From assembly GCA_965178125.1 (NCBI GenBank), contig OZ237747.1, positions 1,116,001 to 1,180,000 of the forward strand: a DNA stretch of 64,000 nucleotides. Reading direction: 5' to 3'. The DNA is from Bilabrum cf. latius (lineage: Eukaryota > Bigyra: Bicosoecida > Bigyra > Bicosoecida). The notes beneath the pieces were generated by a model that did no database searches, was not told the origin of the DNA, and worked only from the letters and a program-made list of their open reading frames with translations. Position 1 is the first letter of the stretch. Each line of letters opens with the position of its first letter. Both the position numbers and the translations under genes were made by a program. Shown one piece after another: positions 11,435 through 22,482 of this stretch.

Positions 11435-11989
11435 CCCGCCCACCCGCAAAGTGTAGAGGAAGTGCAGAGAGGAGTGTCATGACTCAAGTCCCTGAATGAT
11501 GGGGCAAAGAGCCCACGCGTACCACAGCAATTTGGAGCGCGAGGACAGCCCAGGGCCTGCGATTTGGCGCAACGATAGCGCATATCTTGCAGGGCAGGGA
11601 TCATGACTCAACACCCAGAGGTACAGGGGTCGCCACCGGACACCGAAGGGCGGCACCCAGGATCGCGCGTGAGTTTGTCGGCATCCTCAGCCAACAAATC
11701 ACACCGCGGGACAGTCAGCAGAAGACGGGGTCGTCATCTCAACGAGAGGGCGGCACCCAGGCATGGATAGTTTTCTTCCGGAACATTTTCGGTCTTTATA
11801 GTCCAGGCCATGCAGACACTCTGAGGGATTTGGATGTAGGGGTCGTCACCTCACTGAGAGGGCGGCACCGAGCTCGGGTGACTTTTCCCAGCCACTGGCT
11901 GGGTGTTTAGATCTTCGAGCGCATCTGCTTACATTGTATGATTGAATGATACCTCCGGTGGGTAGGCACTTTGCTTACCCGCGTCAGGC
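11435..11989. other. Unassigned sequence between R1 and the second R2
   Basis: Contains three copies of a short GAGAGGGCGGCACCC/CGAAGGGCGGCACCC-type motif (about 11648, 11750 and 11858) spaced by roughly 100 bp, suggesting another decayed repeat. No gene seen. Confidence 0.4.
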
Positions 11990-12142
11990 GCGCAGGCTGC
12001 ACCAGCAGCCGGGTCCCCTTGTGGCGCCACGGGTGGTCAACCGCCCGAGGAGCCGGGGCCCAGCACGCCCTCGCATTTTCTAGCAACCCTAACCGGAGGT
12101 TCTAGAACTGATTCGATGTAACGTACAAATCAATGTCAGTTT
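11990..12142 (+). repeat. Direct repeat R2, copy 2 (153 bp)
   Basis: Second copy of 11110-11262, offset by 880 bp. The pair encloses R1 and about 555 bp of other sequence. Confidence 0.88.
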
Positions 12143-12890
12143 CTCTGCCTGCCGTAATTGGTGCCGAGCCTTCTTTGCTGCCTCCATCCTCTGCTCTTCC
12201 TCCATGGCGGCATCATACGCATTCACCAGACGGACGTGGTTGCCATTGTCTTCCATGGTGTGTAGCCTGCGACACGCCTCGTCTAGTCCCTGGGATAATG
12301 GTACGTGAGCAAATTGCCATGTTCTCCGGCGCACAGCGCGCACTCGTCCTGCCATTCTGCCCCCATTCGCTTGTTATGCGGTGTGCATACTTACCTGTGT
12401 GTGTATGTTTGTCACACGTACGTCGATGATGACGTCTTTACCGTCTTCCCCCGTGTAGATCGCGTCCGCGTACCTGCTCTTCCCTTTGAGCAGCCCACTT
12501 GGCTTCATGGTTCTTTGGCGTCCTACGGCGATTCTGATTACTTTGCCGAGGGTCTCTTCGATTGCCATACTGCCTCACGTGGCGAAGTGTGCTGTTGTCT
12601 GATCCGCACCGGGCCCAATGCAATGGGTCATGCAGATGCCCCTACTTGCCGCACCTGGGCATCGGACAGGTGTGATTCTTCTCCTTCTTGAGGTCGTGCT
12701 GCCCCTCTGTCGTCAGTTTGGTCCGTAGCTGAGCGATGGGGCGCGCCTTGATCTAGGGCACCTCGGTAAGACTTGGGATCAGGCCCGACTGATTCCGAGT
12801 CGTTCGGGTCCTGGTTTGTGCTCCCGAGGCACTTCCCTGGGGGCAAGTGCTCGAGTGGAGGCTGAGACGGAGCACGCAGCGCCACAGATA
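12143..12890 (-). pseudogene. Degenerate retroelement-like fragment
   Basis: On the minus strand, about 12374-12568 reads RYADAIYTGEDGKDVIIDV followed by RVTN, which resembles the R-x-AD...G...DVTV block found after the RT domain in many algal and invertebrate non-LTR retrotransposons. The same frame continues, past a TAA at 12374, into an Ala/Glu/Lys-rich helix (12089-12355). Upstream the signal shifts frame (12438-12623, 12628-12885). Stops and frame changes mean it is a relic if it is an element at all. The similarity is judged by eye on a short motif. Confidence 0.3.
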
Positions 12891-13765
12891 TAAAGATCTG
12901 GACACTGGAGTTCTATTGAAAGGTGGTGATTCCACGGATTCTCTCGAATCTGCCGACTGTTGGCCAACGACGGGCTCAAACTCCAACATTCACGCAGCAA
13001 CTCAACTGATGCATACTTCGACGGCCTCAGTGATGCCTCCGTGGTATTGAAGGATGGGTTCTGCTGTGTGTGCCCTCCTGCGCGAGCGAATGCTGATCCT
13101 CACGTCCTGCACTTGTTGCCTTTCTAGCCGCATGTAGTCAAGGGGGTACTCGTCCAACAGTTGCCCTGCTTCGTGCTTCAGCATGAAGCGTTCGCACTAG
13201 GCGTACGCTGCTGCAGCCTTTGAATATGCTCTGGGGGTTGCCTCCCATGATGACGCGCTCTGGTCCTGCCTATTCTAGTTTAAGATGCACCCAGTCTGAC
13301 AGGTTATTGCACTCCATGAGCCATGCTGGGGGTTGCTGTATCGCCTTCTATGCTCGTGCGAGACGGTCCGTCCCGGTCGACGGTCCCCTATTGGCGGCGG
13401 GGTGGTGGACGGCGACGCTGATTCTATGCACCACGCCGAGACCGGGAAAGAGCAGCAAGAGACCCGAGAGCACACTCAGAGTCTGCCCAGAGCTACAGCG
13501 CCATGGCAAGCCAGTCTTAAGTCACTCGTCGCGGCGGCATTTACGGAACCTATAAGTAGCACTAGCAGCACACCAACCTCTGACCCACTTTCTGCGACCC
13601 TAGCACGATAATGGGCAGTCGAAACCATGAACTGGGGAAAAAATTCCATTGCCACGTGTTAAGGTCCCCGTAGTCTGTTCAATATGGCTCTATTCACTGG
13701 TCTGTGCCGCCACACTTGACGCGTCATCCCGTACGGAACCCGTTGCGATTGCCCTAGACAGTTAG
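12891..13765. other. Unassigned region
   Basis: Open minus-strand frames at about 13002-13184 (Arg/Glu-rich) may continue the retroelement relic. A plus-strand frame from about 13630 runs into the next gene and includes a hydrophobic stretch (VPVVCSIWLYSLVCAA at about 13662-13709) that could be a signal peptide of that gene on an upstream exon. Confidence 0.35.
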
Positions 13766-16700
13766 ATGGCGGACGCAATAGAGCGTTTCCAATGGTAAGA
13801 CAAGTACAGGCATAGTTATTATAGCAACCATTGCACGCCGACCACCGCATATAACCGCGGCGGCTACAAGGACTGCACGGCAAATCTTGGAATCTTCCGC
13901 ACGATTGCGAGACCACCTTGCCTATTTCATTGTATTCCTGTCCCAGCAGAGGACTTGCGTATTTTGTTGTATCCTGAGATTCACTGTTGGAGGGGTTCAC
14001 TTCCGGAGACACTGCTACAAACCGCCAACGCAGCGTAGTGTTCGGGAATATCGTGCACTTCACAATGTGGGGAATTACACCAGAAGGCTGCGCTACGAAA
14101 GCCGGCTGCAACGCTGTCGTTTAGAAATTATGATACGGCGTGCCGCTTAATGTTAGTATTGGGAACCACCCGCGGTACTACCACGGAAGTTGCGGGGAAA
14201 CTTGCAGACGCGTCGCCGCACAAGCACCTCATGAATGCAAAATCCGTGGCCGGAAGCAGTCACCTTTAGCTGCAGTCTAGCCATACAAGGTATATAAATA
14301 CAAATACTGGTTGGATTGAACCATGTTCAGCTCATCCGGACTCCAGGCCTACTCGATACGAACCCAGCCTCGTGGACGCGGCGACAGGTTGCGCCAGTCC
14401 TGGCAACTGGGAACCCAAGACAACGCATACTGCATCAATACAAGAGACGAAACTTCTATTAGGCAAATTTCGAGTGAGGAAGGATGTTCATCCCGGGATA
14501 GTGCGGCGTCGCAAGCCCACGTCGAGCAAGGATGCCTCACTTGCCGTGCAACGATCGGAGCATTGTGGCCGCGAAATGTCCAGGCAAATTCGCAGCCTGG
14601 GCCGCCATCGGCAGCGAAGGAGAAGGCAAGTTGTCGTCATCTCATGTAGCCTTCTGGTCCTGGCAGTACTGCTGACCATTTTGTGCGGAGCATGGGCGAT
14701 TCCTTCGCTTCCTTCAAGCTGCTATGCTGGCACTGGCGGTCGCCTGCTGCGATAGACAGGCTGCCTTGAGCAGCCGCCATCAGCAGCGGCAATCCACCGA
14801 ATCGACTTGCGGCTTGCCTCTAAATCTGTTCCTCAAGGCGTTTTACTAGAGCATGCCATTGGTGTATGTGCGACGGATAACTTTTGGGAATGGGACTCAA
14901 CCAAGCCGCTCCTTGGACTCCGGTATCAGGCGTGCATCAGCGACACTGGTGCGAGGGCATCAAATAGAAGCAGCAGGGTTTCCGATTACACCCGAGATTC
15001 AAATCAGCACCGTGATGAGTGGAAGCTCCCTCCAACGTACGTGAATGCAGTTGAGGGCTTGCTGATCCTTCTTGCGTGGGGATATTACACCAGTACGCAC
15101 GATCCTGTCGGGCGCTGGGCACTGCAGTACATCCTTCTATGTGATGTTCTGCCGTTCACCCGCCACGGAATGCAGTTGCTCTCCACATCATGGTCGTGTG
15201 CCCCGGCTCTGGGCACACCTCGGGGCGGACGAAGGCGCCTGCCAGTGGGCGACGACGGCATTCGGTTGCACGCCCAGCACAGAAGCAACCGAAACAACCG
15301 AGTGCAGCAGTTGCCTTTCAGGACAGATCCTGCTGAATGTTCTACCCGCTTGGCAGCAGCCGCTCACCTACTCGACACCGAGACGGACCACGTCTGTGAT
15401 CGCTCGAGTGAGGGCCGAATGCATCGTGCTCAGTTTTCGGGTGCATGTGTATGTCCCTTGCAGACATCTGTCGACCCTACGGGAAGCTCGCTTGGCTCCG
15501 CAGCTCAAGGACGCATGGAAAGACAGCTTGTTACTGGCAGAGACGTGTATGCCCGTGGCGAGACTACTTCCTGTGGATGTGGAGCTCACCTTGCAGGCGA
15601 GCCGTCCGAGCACAATGTACGGGCGCCGGTGCGGCAGTCCCCGGGCGAGGCACCTTTTGCGCTTAGCCTGCGAAATGACGGCAATGACCAGGCCTTGTTC
15701 AGGGTCCATGATGCTGGAGGCATCCGATCTATGCTGGATGCCTGGTCTCCTGCTCGCTGTGAGATCGCTGACGAAGTACACCGCTGGGCAACCTGTGGCG
15801 ATAGAGAGCTGCTGATGTGGCCCGAGACGACAGGGATGCAGCAGCATGTCGACTCACAGCAGGAGCAAAGAGAAGCGGCCACGCAATTGCATCCTGAAAT
15901 CTGGTCTTGCGTGCACTACGTCGAGGTGTTTGGCGCAAGAAGTGCATTCAGTATCGTGACACATGCAACGAATGATAATGATCCCGCCACCAGATAGAAT
16001 GACTGGGAAGATGGATGGTCCAGTGCAGTTTAGGCGGGCGAGATTCCAAACATAAACCACGAGGAAGCCGACTACGCCAGCACAATCACTGCAATCGGAC
16101 CGCACTCTGTGGCAAGCGTACAACCAGGGATGCCCCAGCAAGGCTAGCCCTAGATTTAGTGGCCTGCACCAGCACCCGGAGACCAAGTAAGGGCGGCTCA
16201 ACAACAACAAAATCCCAACAACTGCCAAACGACCGAGTCGATTCCCAATTCTGGATCGGGGGCTGAAGACATCAAGACGGTGACTGCTGCTCGTGGCTGC
16301 AGAGAAGCAGACGCCTGTCGCCACGACGGCCAACTTGGCCAGCTCCAGGAGGCCCAATGCAGTCGCCGTTCAAGCCAACAAGGCACCGGCCGAAGTATGG
16401 GCCTACTTTCGTGGGGCGAACGCCCGGGCAGCGGCAGGGACAGACTGCATGCTCTGTCAGATGCAATGGAAAGCAAACTCAGGTGGGTTTCCAGCCCAAG
16501 CTTCCTCAACAGAATTTCAAGAGGAGCTTTCAATGGATTTAAAGCAGCTGAGCAAACCACATGCATGCGTGCAGACCAAGACGATTGCGGTGGTTCGGGC
16601 AGCGATGCAGACGAGACAGCGTGCAGTTCCAGTGAAAGTGAGGACGACACGGGCAGCGAGCAGATCCTTATGGCAGTGAGGATTTTCCTGCGTAGTCGGA

Positions 16701-17848
16701 CAACACAAGCTTGGGTCGTTGGGAGTGGTGAGGTCCACGGAGAATCCCAGTGGCAAGCCGAGGCCGAGGGACCCGAAATGCCACCCGCGCCAGCCGAGGC
16801 CCAGGGACCCGACATGCCATCCGCGCCAGCCGAGGCCCAGGGACTCGACATGCCATCCGCGCCAGCCGAGGCCCAGGGACTCGACATGCCATCCGCGCCA
16901 GCCGAGGCCCAGAGACTCGAAATGCCATCCGCGCCAGCCGAGGCCCAGGGACTCGACATGCCATCCGCGCCAGCCGAGGCCCAGAGACTCGAAATGCCAT
17001 CCGCGCCAGCCGAGGCCCAGGGACTCGACATGCCATCCGCGCCAGCCGAGGCCCAGGGACTCGACATGCCACCCGCGCCAGCCGAGGCCCAGGGACTCGA
17101 AATGCCATCCGCGCCAGCCGAGGCCCAGGGACTCGACATGCCATCCGCGCCAGCCGAGGCCCAGGGACTCGACATGCCACCCGCGCCAGCCGAGGCCCAG
17201 GGACTCGAAATGCCACCCGCGCCAGCCGAGGCCCAGGGACTCGACATGCCATCCGCGCCAACCGAGGCCCAGGGACTCGACATGCCATCCGCGCCAGCCG
17301 AGGCCCAGGGACTCGACATGCCATCCGCGCCAGCCGAGGCCCAGGGACCCGACATGCCATCCGCGCCAGCCGAGGCCCAGGGACTCGACATGCCATCCGC
17401 GCCAGCCGAGGCCCAGGGACTCGACATGCCACCCGCGCCAGCCGAGGCCCAGGGACTCGACATGCCATCCGCGCCAGCCGAGGCCCAGGGACCCGACATG
17501 CCATCCGCGCCAGCCGAGGCCCAGGGACTCGACATGCCATCCGCGCCAGCCGAGGCCCAGGGACCCGACATGCCATCCGCGCCACCCGAGGCCCAGGGAC
17601 TCGACATGCCATCCGCGCCAGCCGAGGCCCAGGGACTCGACATGCCATCCGCGTCAGCCGAGGCCCAGGGACCCGACATGCCATCCGCGCCAGCCGAGGC
17701 CCAGGGACTCGACATGCCATCCGCGCCAGCCGAGGCCCAGGGACCCGACATGCCATCCGCGCCACCCGAGGCCCAGGGACTCGACATGCCATCCGCGCCA
17801 GCCGAGGCCCAGGGACCCGACTGTACGAAAAGCCGTGACTGCGACTGA
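13766..17848 (+). CDS. Cys-rich, TM-containing protein with 12-aa repeat tail (two-exon model)
   Basis: Model: ATG 13766, 30-nt GTAAGA...TTATAG intron 13795-13824, then one frame to TGA 17846-17848; 4053 coding bases, 1350 aa. In-frame TAGs include 14753-14755, three in the 16.1-kb Gln-rich stretch (QQGQPQIQW) and others; TAA and TGA are absent. The N-terminal ~80 residues are Cys-rich (CNHC, YKDC, CLFHC). A strong membrane segment follows an Arg-rich run near 14610-14690 (RRRRQVVVISC, then LLVLAVLLTILCGAWA). The C-terminal third is about 30 copies of a 12-residue Ala/Glu/Gln/Pro repeat. Between about 14,850 and 15,800 all three plus frames are fairly open, so a frame change through another short intron cannot be excluded. 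The start is uncertain: upstream sequence encodes a possible signal peptide. No known family. Confidence 0.5.
13795..13824 (+). other. Candidate 30-nt intron
   Basis: GTAAGACAAG...TTATAG. Removing it joins MADAIERFQ to CNHCTPTTAY in one frame; leaving it in puts a TAA in that frame. Confidence 0.4.
16758..17825 (+). repeat. 36-bp tandem repeat array, about 30 units
   Basis: Unit GCCGAGGCCCAGGGACTCGA... of 36 bp encodes PAEAQGLDMPSA-type 12-mers. Variation is confined to a few positions (CTC/CCC, GAC/GAA, TCC/CCC), giving L/P, D/E and S/P alternatives. No spacers, so not CRISPR. Confidence 0.95.
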
Positions 17849-18706
17849 TTTGTTAGCCCATTTACGTGTGGATACTCTAACTCGTAAGCAGTTTTGTTCG
17901 TGTTTGCGAAACTTGTCATCCGGATCTTGTAGGCTGCGTATCCACTCTGGCAGGCTACACAGCTTGTACCTAGTACTTCTGAACACGCTGCGGCATCCGA
18001 TATTTTACGAGTGTACAGACCAATACTAATTGGATGGTACGTTGTCTTCAACTTGTCCTTAGTGTAGGATCCAATGTCAGCGAGACGCTTTGGCAGCTCG
18101 TTGAAAACAAATCTAGCAGAGGCTCAGCACCACGTAGGGGTATGGAAAGCGACAAGGCCATTGACACGGTCGCAATACCTAACAAGGCTGCATATCCCGA
18201 TTAGATCTACGTGCAAAAGTCGGCCACAAAGTCAACTGGGTGGGCACAGGCGTGCGTCCACAGTGGTGAAGCAAATCCAGGCATTGGTGAGACTGTGCAC
18301 GCGGGTAAATACTAAATTCTCCGTACAGTATGTTCATTGCAGTACTTGCAACAGAGCCACAGCTTACAAGGAGTCTTAAATTTCCAGGTACATACATCCA
18401 CCGGATACGCTAGTGCCAACGAAGCAGAACAACAACATACTGTTACACACTACTTTGATTTGACTGGCTTTAGTGAGACGACAAATGGATAACAGTGCGA
18501 CGGGTTTGCGCGGTAGTTGGTCGCACCCGGCAGAGCCGCGTCATTGCTAGCGCAGCCAAGCATTTTGTCCATCACAGGGGAACCTCCTGGCGTAATTCTG
18601 AGGCTGCTATCTCGATCGACCGCAGAAAACACCCGTGGAAGCCAAAAGAAGCTACTCAATTCGCAAGATTTGATCTAGACGGCTCCTCCAAACTCTTCTG
18701 TTGCAG
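17849..18706. other. Gap, probably with 5' exons of the next gene
   Basis: No intact gene. A good 3' splice site (CTCTTCTGTTGCAG) at 18706 implies at least one upstream exon in this interval. The plus frame 18495-18725 is open and basic but I could not join it convincingly. Confidence 0.35.
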
Positions 18707-21704
18707 TACGACGAGGACCCACTGAATGTCGTACATGTACGATTAACGGTACCTGTTCAATTCGACTCGAAAGGTGGGTGATAACAACGATTATTTAAGT
18801 TATGTTTCAGGCTTGAATGCATGGCAACCATGGTTTAGCATGATGCGAAAGAATCATCCCTGGAAAGGGCGACGGCTGTGTAGTCCAGCTACCAAGTTTG
18901 CCGACCAAGCCTGATTCAGTGATACCGAATTGATGTCCAAAACATGTCTTAGAACCAAGATTTACTTGTTTAGAGTCGTAGCCCCCACCGCAGAGACGAT
19001 GCCTGCCTGTGGTAACAATGATAGAGAGCTTCCCAGCGAGTGTGACCCTTTTGTCACAATGGGAATTGATTGCTACGTGCAGGACTCGATTAGATTCCTT
19101 GCTACATGGAACATTGATGCCCTCCGTCGGCTGCAACCTGCCCTTCAGCTCTATTTCGGGAGTGGAACACTCGACCAAACACGGTCTTTACAAGAGTTGT
19201 GCGATATGGAAAAGAGTTACCTGCTCGGATTCATGCTTCAGTAGTTGGTTGACTCGTTTCGAGACTTGCAGCGATCAATGAATGAGATTCCGAGCTTATT
19301 CAAGACTGCTGGTGGAAAAGTCGTCTACGACTCGGAGCAGTCATTACCTTCGCTTCAAGTTTGCACGACTAAGTAGTTCCCAGCTATCAACCAAAATCGC
19401 CAAACGCGGCTGGTGCGTAAAATCTAGTGGTCCGCAGCGCCTGTACTAGAAATGGGGGGTCCAACGAGTAGGCGATCTTCCAGCCACCAACGACAACTTC
19501 AGGATGCCTCACGATCGGACGTCCGAAATGCTGCCGTGGGATCATCGTAGCGTAGAAGTCGCTTTGTACTTTTCCTGCTAGTTGGATGCTGCAGCTGTGT
19601 TGTCCAAGCATCCCAATTGCCCTGCGCGGACGCATTGGGCCCACTGGGGAGGCCTTCCAGCGCTGAAATAGCAGCGGGCCGGAGGCAGTGGATGCCCAGC
19701 AGATCCAGCAGCGAGGAAGTAGGGAGACAAGACGCTGAGCTCCTGCGAATCATTGCTCAGGTATTGTTATATTGTCTGCGGGTAGCCATTCCGATGGTCT
19801 GGGCCTACCTCTCTGACCTGTGGACTGGACAAGGTAGACTGGATCTAGATGATGACATCCCGAGGGGGCGCCGTCAGGCCACTGTGGCGACTCGCGCCTT
19901 AACCAACGGTACCGAGGCGCATGCAGCAGGAGATGGCAACTAGTCTGCCGCTGGCAGCCCATACGAAGCTGTAGCAGGTCCAGATAGCCCTACAAGCCAG
20001 CATGGGCGCCATCGAGGTCTGCCCGCGACTGGTGCAGGTGCAGGCCAAGAGCACACCACTGACAGCGATTCTGGCCTGCCGCCCGTGGTAGAGCCTGCCG
20101 CGTGGCACCGTGGGCAGTCCAATCGCGAGGAATTGGATGCTGCTTGCAAAGACTTGATGGCTCGGGTGCAACAAGGCGCCGCATCTGAGGTTCCTGATGG
20201 CGACCCTGAGGTCGGTGGCAGCAGCCGGGAATGGACCCAGGCGGAAGAAGACGCCAAACGCAAGCAAGCCGAGCACCTGGGCTCTTACGCAGAGACTGGA
20301 GTAACGATCGACCCGCTTTTAGAATTGTGCGACATGGAGTTGGAGGATGACTTCGATCAACAACACCAGGACGCCCCGGCTGGTCGAGACCAGGCACAGT
20401 ACCAAAGGACCTTTCTGCCACATCACTCAAGTTCGCAAGTGTCAGATAATGGATCTACCAATGATTCCCTGTCGCAAGGGTCCGTTGATCATGCGGCGCC
20501 TTCAAACATCAACGCCTAGGCCCGCAGTATCGTCGCGAGAATGCGACTGCCGGGCGATCTGCGGTGGAGGTTCACGGTGGACTCGGAATCTGGCAGTTCG
20601 GTGCCGAGCTTGTCTGGTCTGCTCGCTCCTGGCACTCACCCCGACGAGCAATCTGCATCGACCGCTGGTGATGTAGATGCTGCAGATCCGAGTCTTCGCT
20701 CCGTGCAGCCGTATCCTACCGGTGCCACGTGTGACAATGACGAAGTCGACGAGCTGTATGAGCAACACTGGCCCACCAATGAGGACTGTCCCGCCTTGGA
20801 GTTGGAAGTACATCTTGGCAGGAGCATGGGAGGGGCATCTGACGATGCAGGGTTGAATCCCAGGAGGCCCGAAGACCCATCACGTGAGTGGGATGATGCA
20901 TTCTAGGCAGCCAGAGAGATGAGAGATGACAACTGCACCGCAAGTATTGCCTCCTGTGAGCCATGGCGATCAGTGAAGTGTACCAGCGAGGCAGGTACAT
21001 CTCGCGCTCCTTCGACGGCGACTCCACCCGGCAGCAACGCTGCAGCAGCCGCCAACGCAAGGAGCATATCGTGGATCCCCCTGGCCCTTCTTGATCGCCA
21101 AGATGCGCAAAGCGTCGCAGCTGGGGCAGCTTCCTTTGCCTGGGGCTCCGATCCTGCAATAGCTCTTGACCTGGACGCAGCACACAGCGTTCGAAGTCGG
21201 GCCCAGGAGGAAGGGAGTAGTCGTCCCCAGGAGGAGGGGAATAGCAGATGTCCTCCGATACAAGGGGCTGCCGTGGGCCCAGCCGAAGGCGGTGCATGTG
21301 CTGCTCCTTGCGGCAGGCAACAAACCAGCCAGGGGCGGCGCAGGTCTGCCAACGTTTAGCAAGCCCAGTCCCGCCGACTGCTCGATCGTTAGACGAGAGT
21401 GGAAAACTAGAGGAAGAGGGCCGCCTCAGATGCTCAAGCTGCTCTGCCTGCCAGTGGCAGGGGCCGCTTCCAGCGTAGTGCCTTTGGCGGAGTGCCCGCT
21501 CGCTCGCAGGGAGGCAGAGCTCGATCTGAGACGCAAGAGACGGAGGCAGTCGCAAGCACGGCTGCTAGTCAGTCTTCTGGGTGTTCTGACGTTGGCGATG
21601 CACGTTCAGACAGGAGCCCCTCAGATCTGAGCAGCGATGACCTCAGTGAGGGCGATTGCCCTCATGCCGGTCGCGAGGAGAGAAGTGCCGCTGTTGTCTC
21701 CTGA
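18707..21704 (+). CDS. Membrane protein with acidic Gln/Ser-rich tail; at least three exons, 5' end unresolved
   Basis: Exons 18707-18773, 18811-18877 and 18920-21704 join in one frame (2919 bases, divisible by three) ending at TGA 21702. Splicing uses 37-nt (GTGGGTG...TTTCAG) and 42-nt (GTGTAG...ATTCAG) introns. The last exon has ten in-frame TAGs (for example 19941, 20517, 20904, 21357) and no TAA or TGA. The first ~200 residues look like a folded domain with several Cys (PACGNNDRELPSECD, then helices). A basic segment leads into a membrane helix (RFVLFLLVGCCSCVVQA, about 19556-19606) and a second hydrophobic helix (IIAQVLLYCLRVAIPMVWAYL, about 19752-19814). The remaining ~600 residues are acidic and low complexity, including EWDDAF (20885-20905). 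No family recognised. An internal ATG at 19452 could be an alternative start. Confidence 0.55.
18774..18810 (+). other. Candidate 37-nt intron
   Basis: AAAG|GTGGGTGATA...TATGTTTCAG|GCTTG. Its removal joins QFDSK to GLNAWQPWF; retaining it introduces TGA. Confidence 0.5.
18878..18919 (+). other. Candidate 42-nt intron
   Basis: GTGTAGTCCA...CTGATTCAG. It removes the in-frame TGA at about 18912 and joins the frame to the long last exon. The donor is weak and a 24-nt alternative exists, so the exact 5' edge is uncertain. Confidence 0.35.
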
Positions 21705-22482
21705 TTCAATGCGTTTCTACGCGTTTATGCACCGATTTGCTTGCGATGCTTCACATGATTCATTTGGTTTGCTTGCTGTTGCGATACAAGAATCTAGATG
21801 AACTTGTAAACCCGAGCGTTTGCTTTATTGCTTCAAGTTCATGCCTGCCTGCGTTCTCACAGGTGCCCCTCATAACATCGCAAAATGGTACTGATAACGA
21901 CGCTAGAAATAGTGAGCCACGGACTTGCGAATTGCTAGTAGGTCTAGGTGGCAAAAGTTTTTGAAAAGTCCACACTACTTATAGTCTGAAATTCCGATTT
22001 ATCTTGGTTTTCTGAGAAAACCTTCTTGCGTTACAGTTGTGCAGTTTCGATTCTTACGGAGGAGATTTAATCGTGTAAGGTCTTAACCATATCGATTATT
22101 TTGGTTGGAGATGCTGGAGTCTTCAATTGCTTGATAAAGTGCTGATACCAGCCGTATTCTCGGCAGCTACTCGGCTGTATCAGATTCGATTCGGTTGACT
22201 TATGGTTGTATAAATAGCATTTTTCTAGGCAAAACGATAATCTCTGGCGCTCTGTAGACCACAGCAAATTTCTGCCGCGGTTTTGCACTCGCTAAACCCT
22301 TCTTCTCGGTGTGCTACCGCTAGCATGCCGCTAGCCTGTGCTAGCTTTTGTGGCGCAGTACGAATTTGACGCGCCGAAATCTACGAAGCACGTCAAATCT
22401 ATGCTTATTTTCTTGCCGCAGTCTAGTCTGGGCCTGCATAATAGCGAGACTGCGGCTCCAAGGCAGCAATCCCCGATTGGAC
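21705..22482. other. Gap, probably with 5' exons of the next gene
   Basis: AT-richer than its surroundings. A pyrimidine-rich 3' splice-like site (TTTTCTTGCCGCAG, ending about 22420) precedes a short hydrophobic stretch (LVWACIIARLRLQ) in frame with the next gene. No complete exon chain was resolved. Confidence 0.35.

Noticed and set aside
16758-17825. CRISPR-like 36-bp direct repeats
   Set aside because: Units are contiguous with no spacers and lie inside a coding frame of a eukaryotic genome.
16198-18051. Long minus-strand ORF of WASAGADGMSSP repeats and other plus-frame repeat ORFs
   Set aside because: Shadows of the 36-bp repeat. The chosen plus frame is the only one continuous with the upstream TM-containing sequence and carrying the UAG pattern.
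18807-19178. Minus-strand 123-codon ORF
   Set aside because: Overlaps exons of the plus-strand membrane-protein gene and lacks recognisable features.
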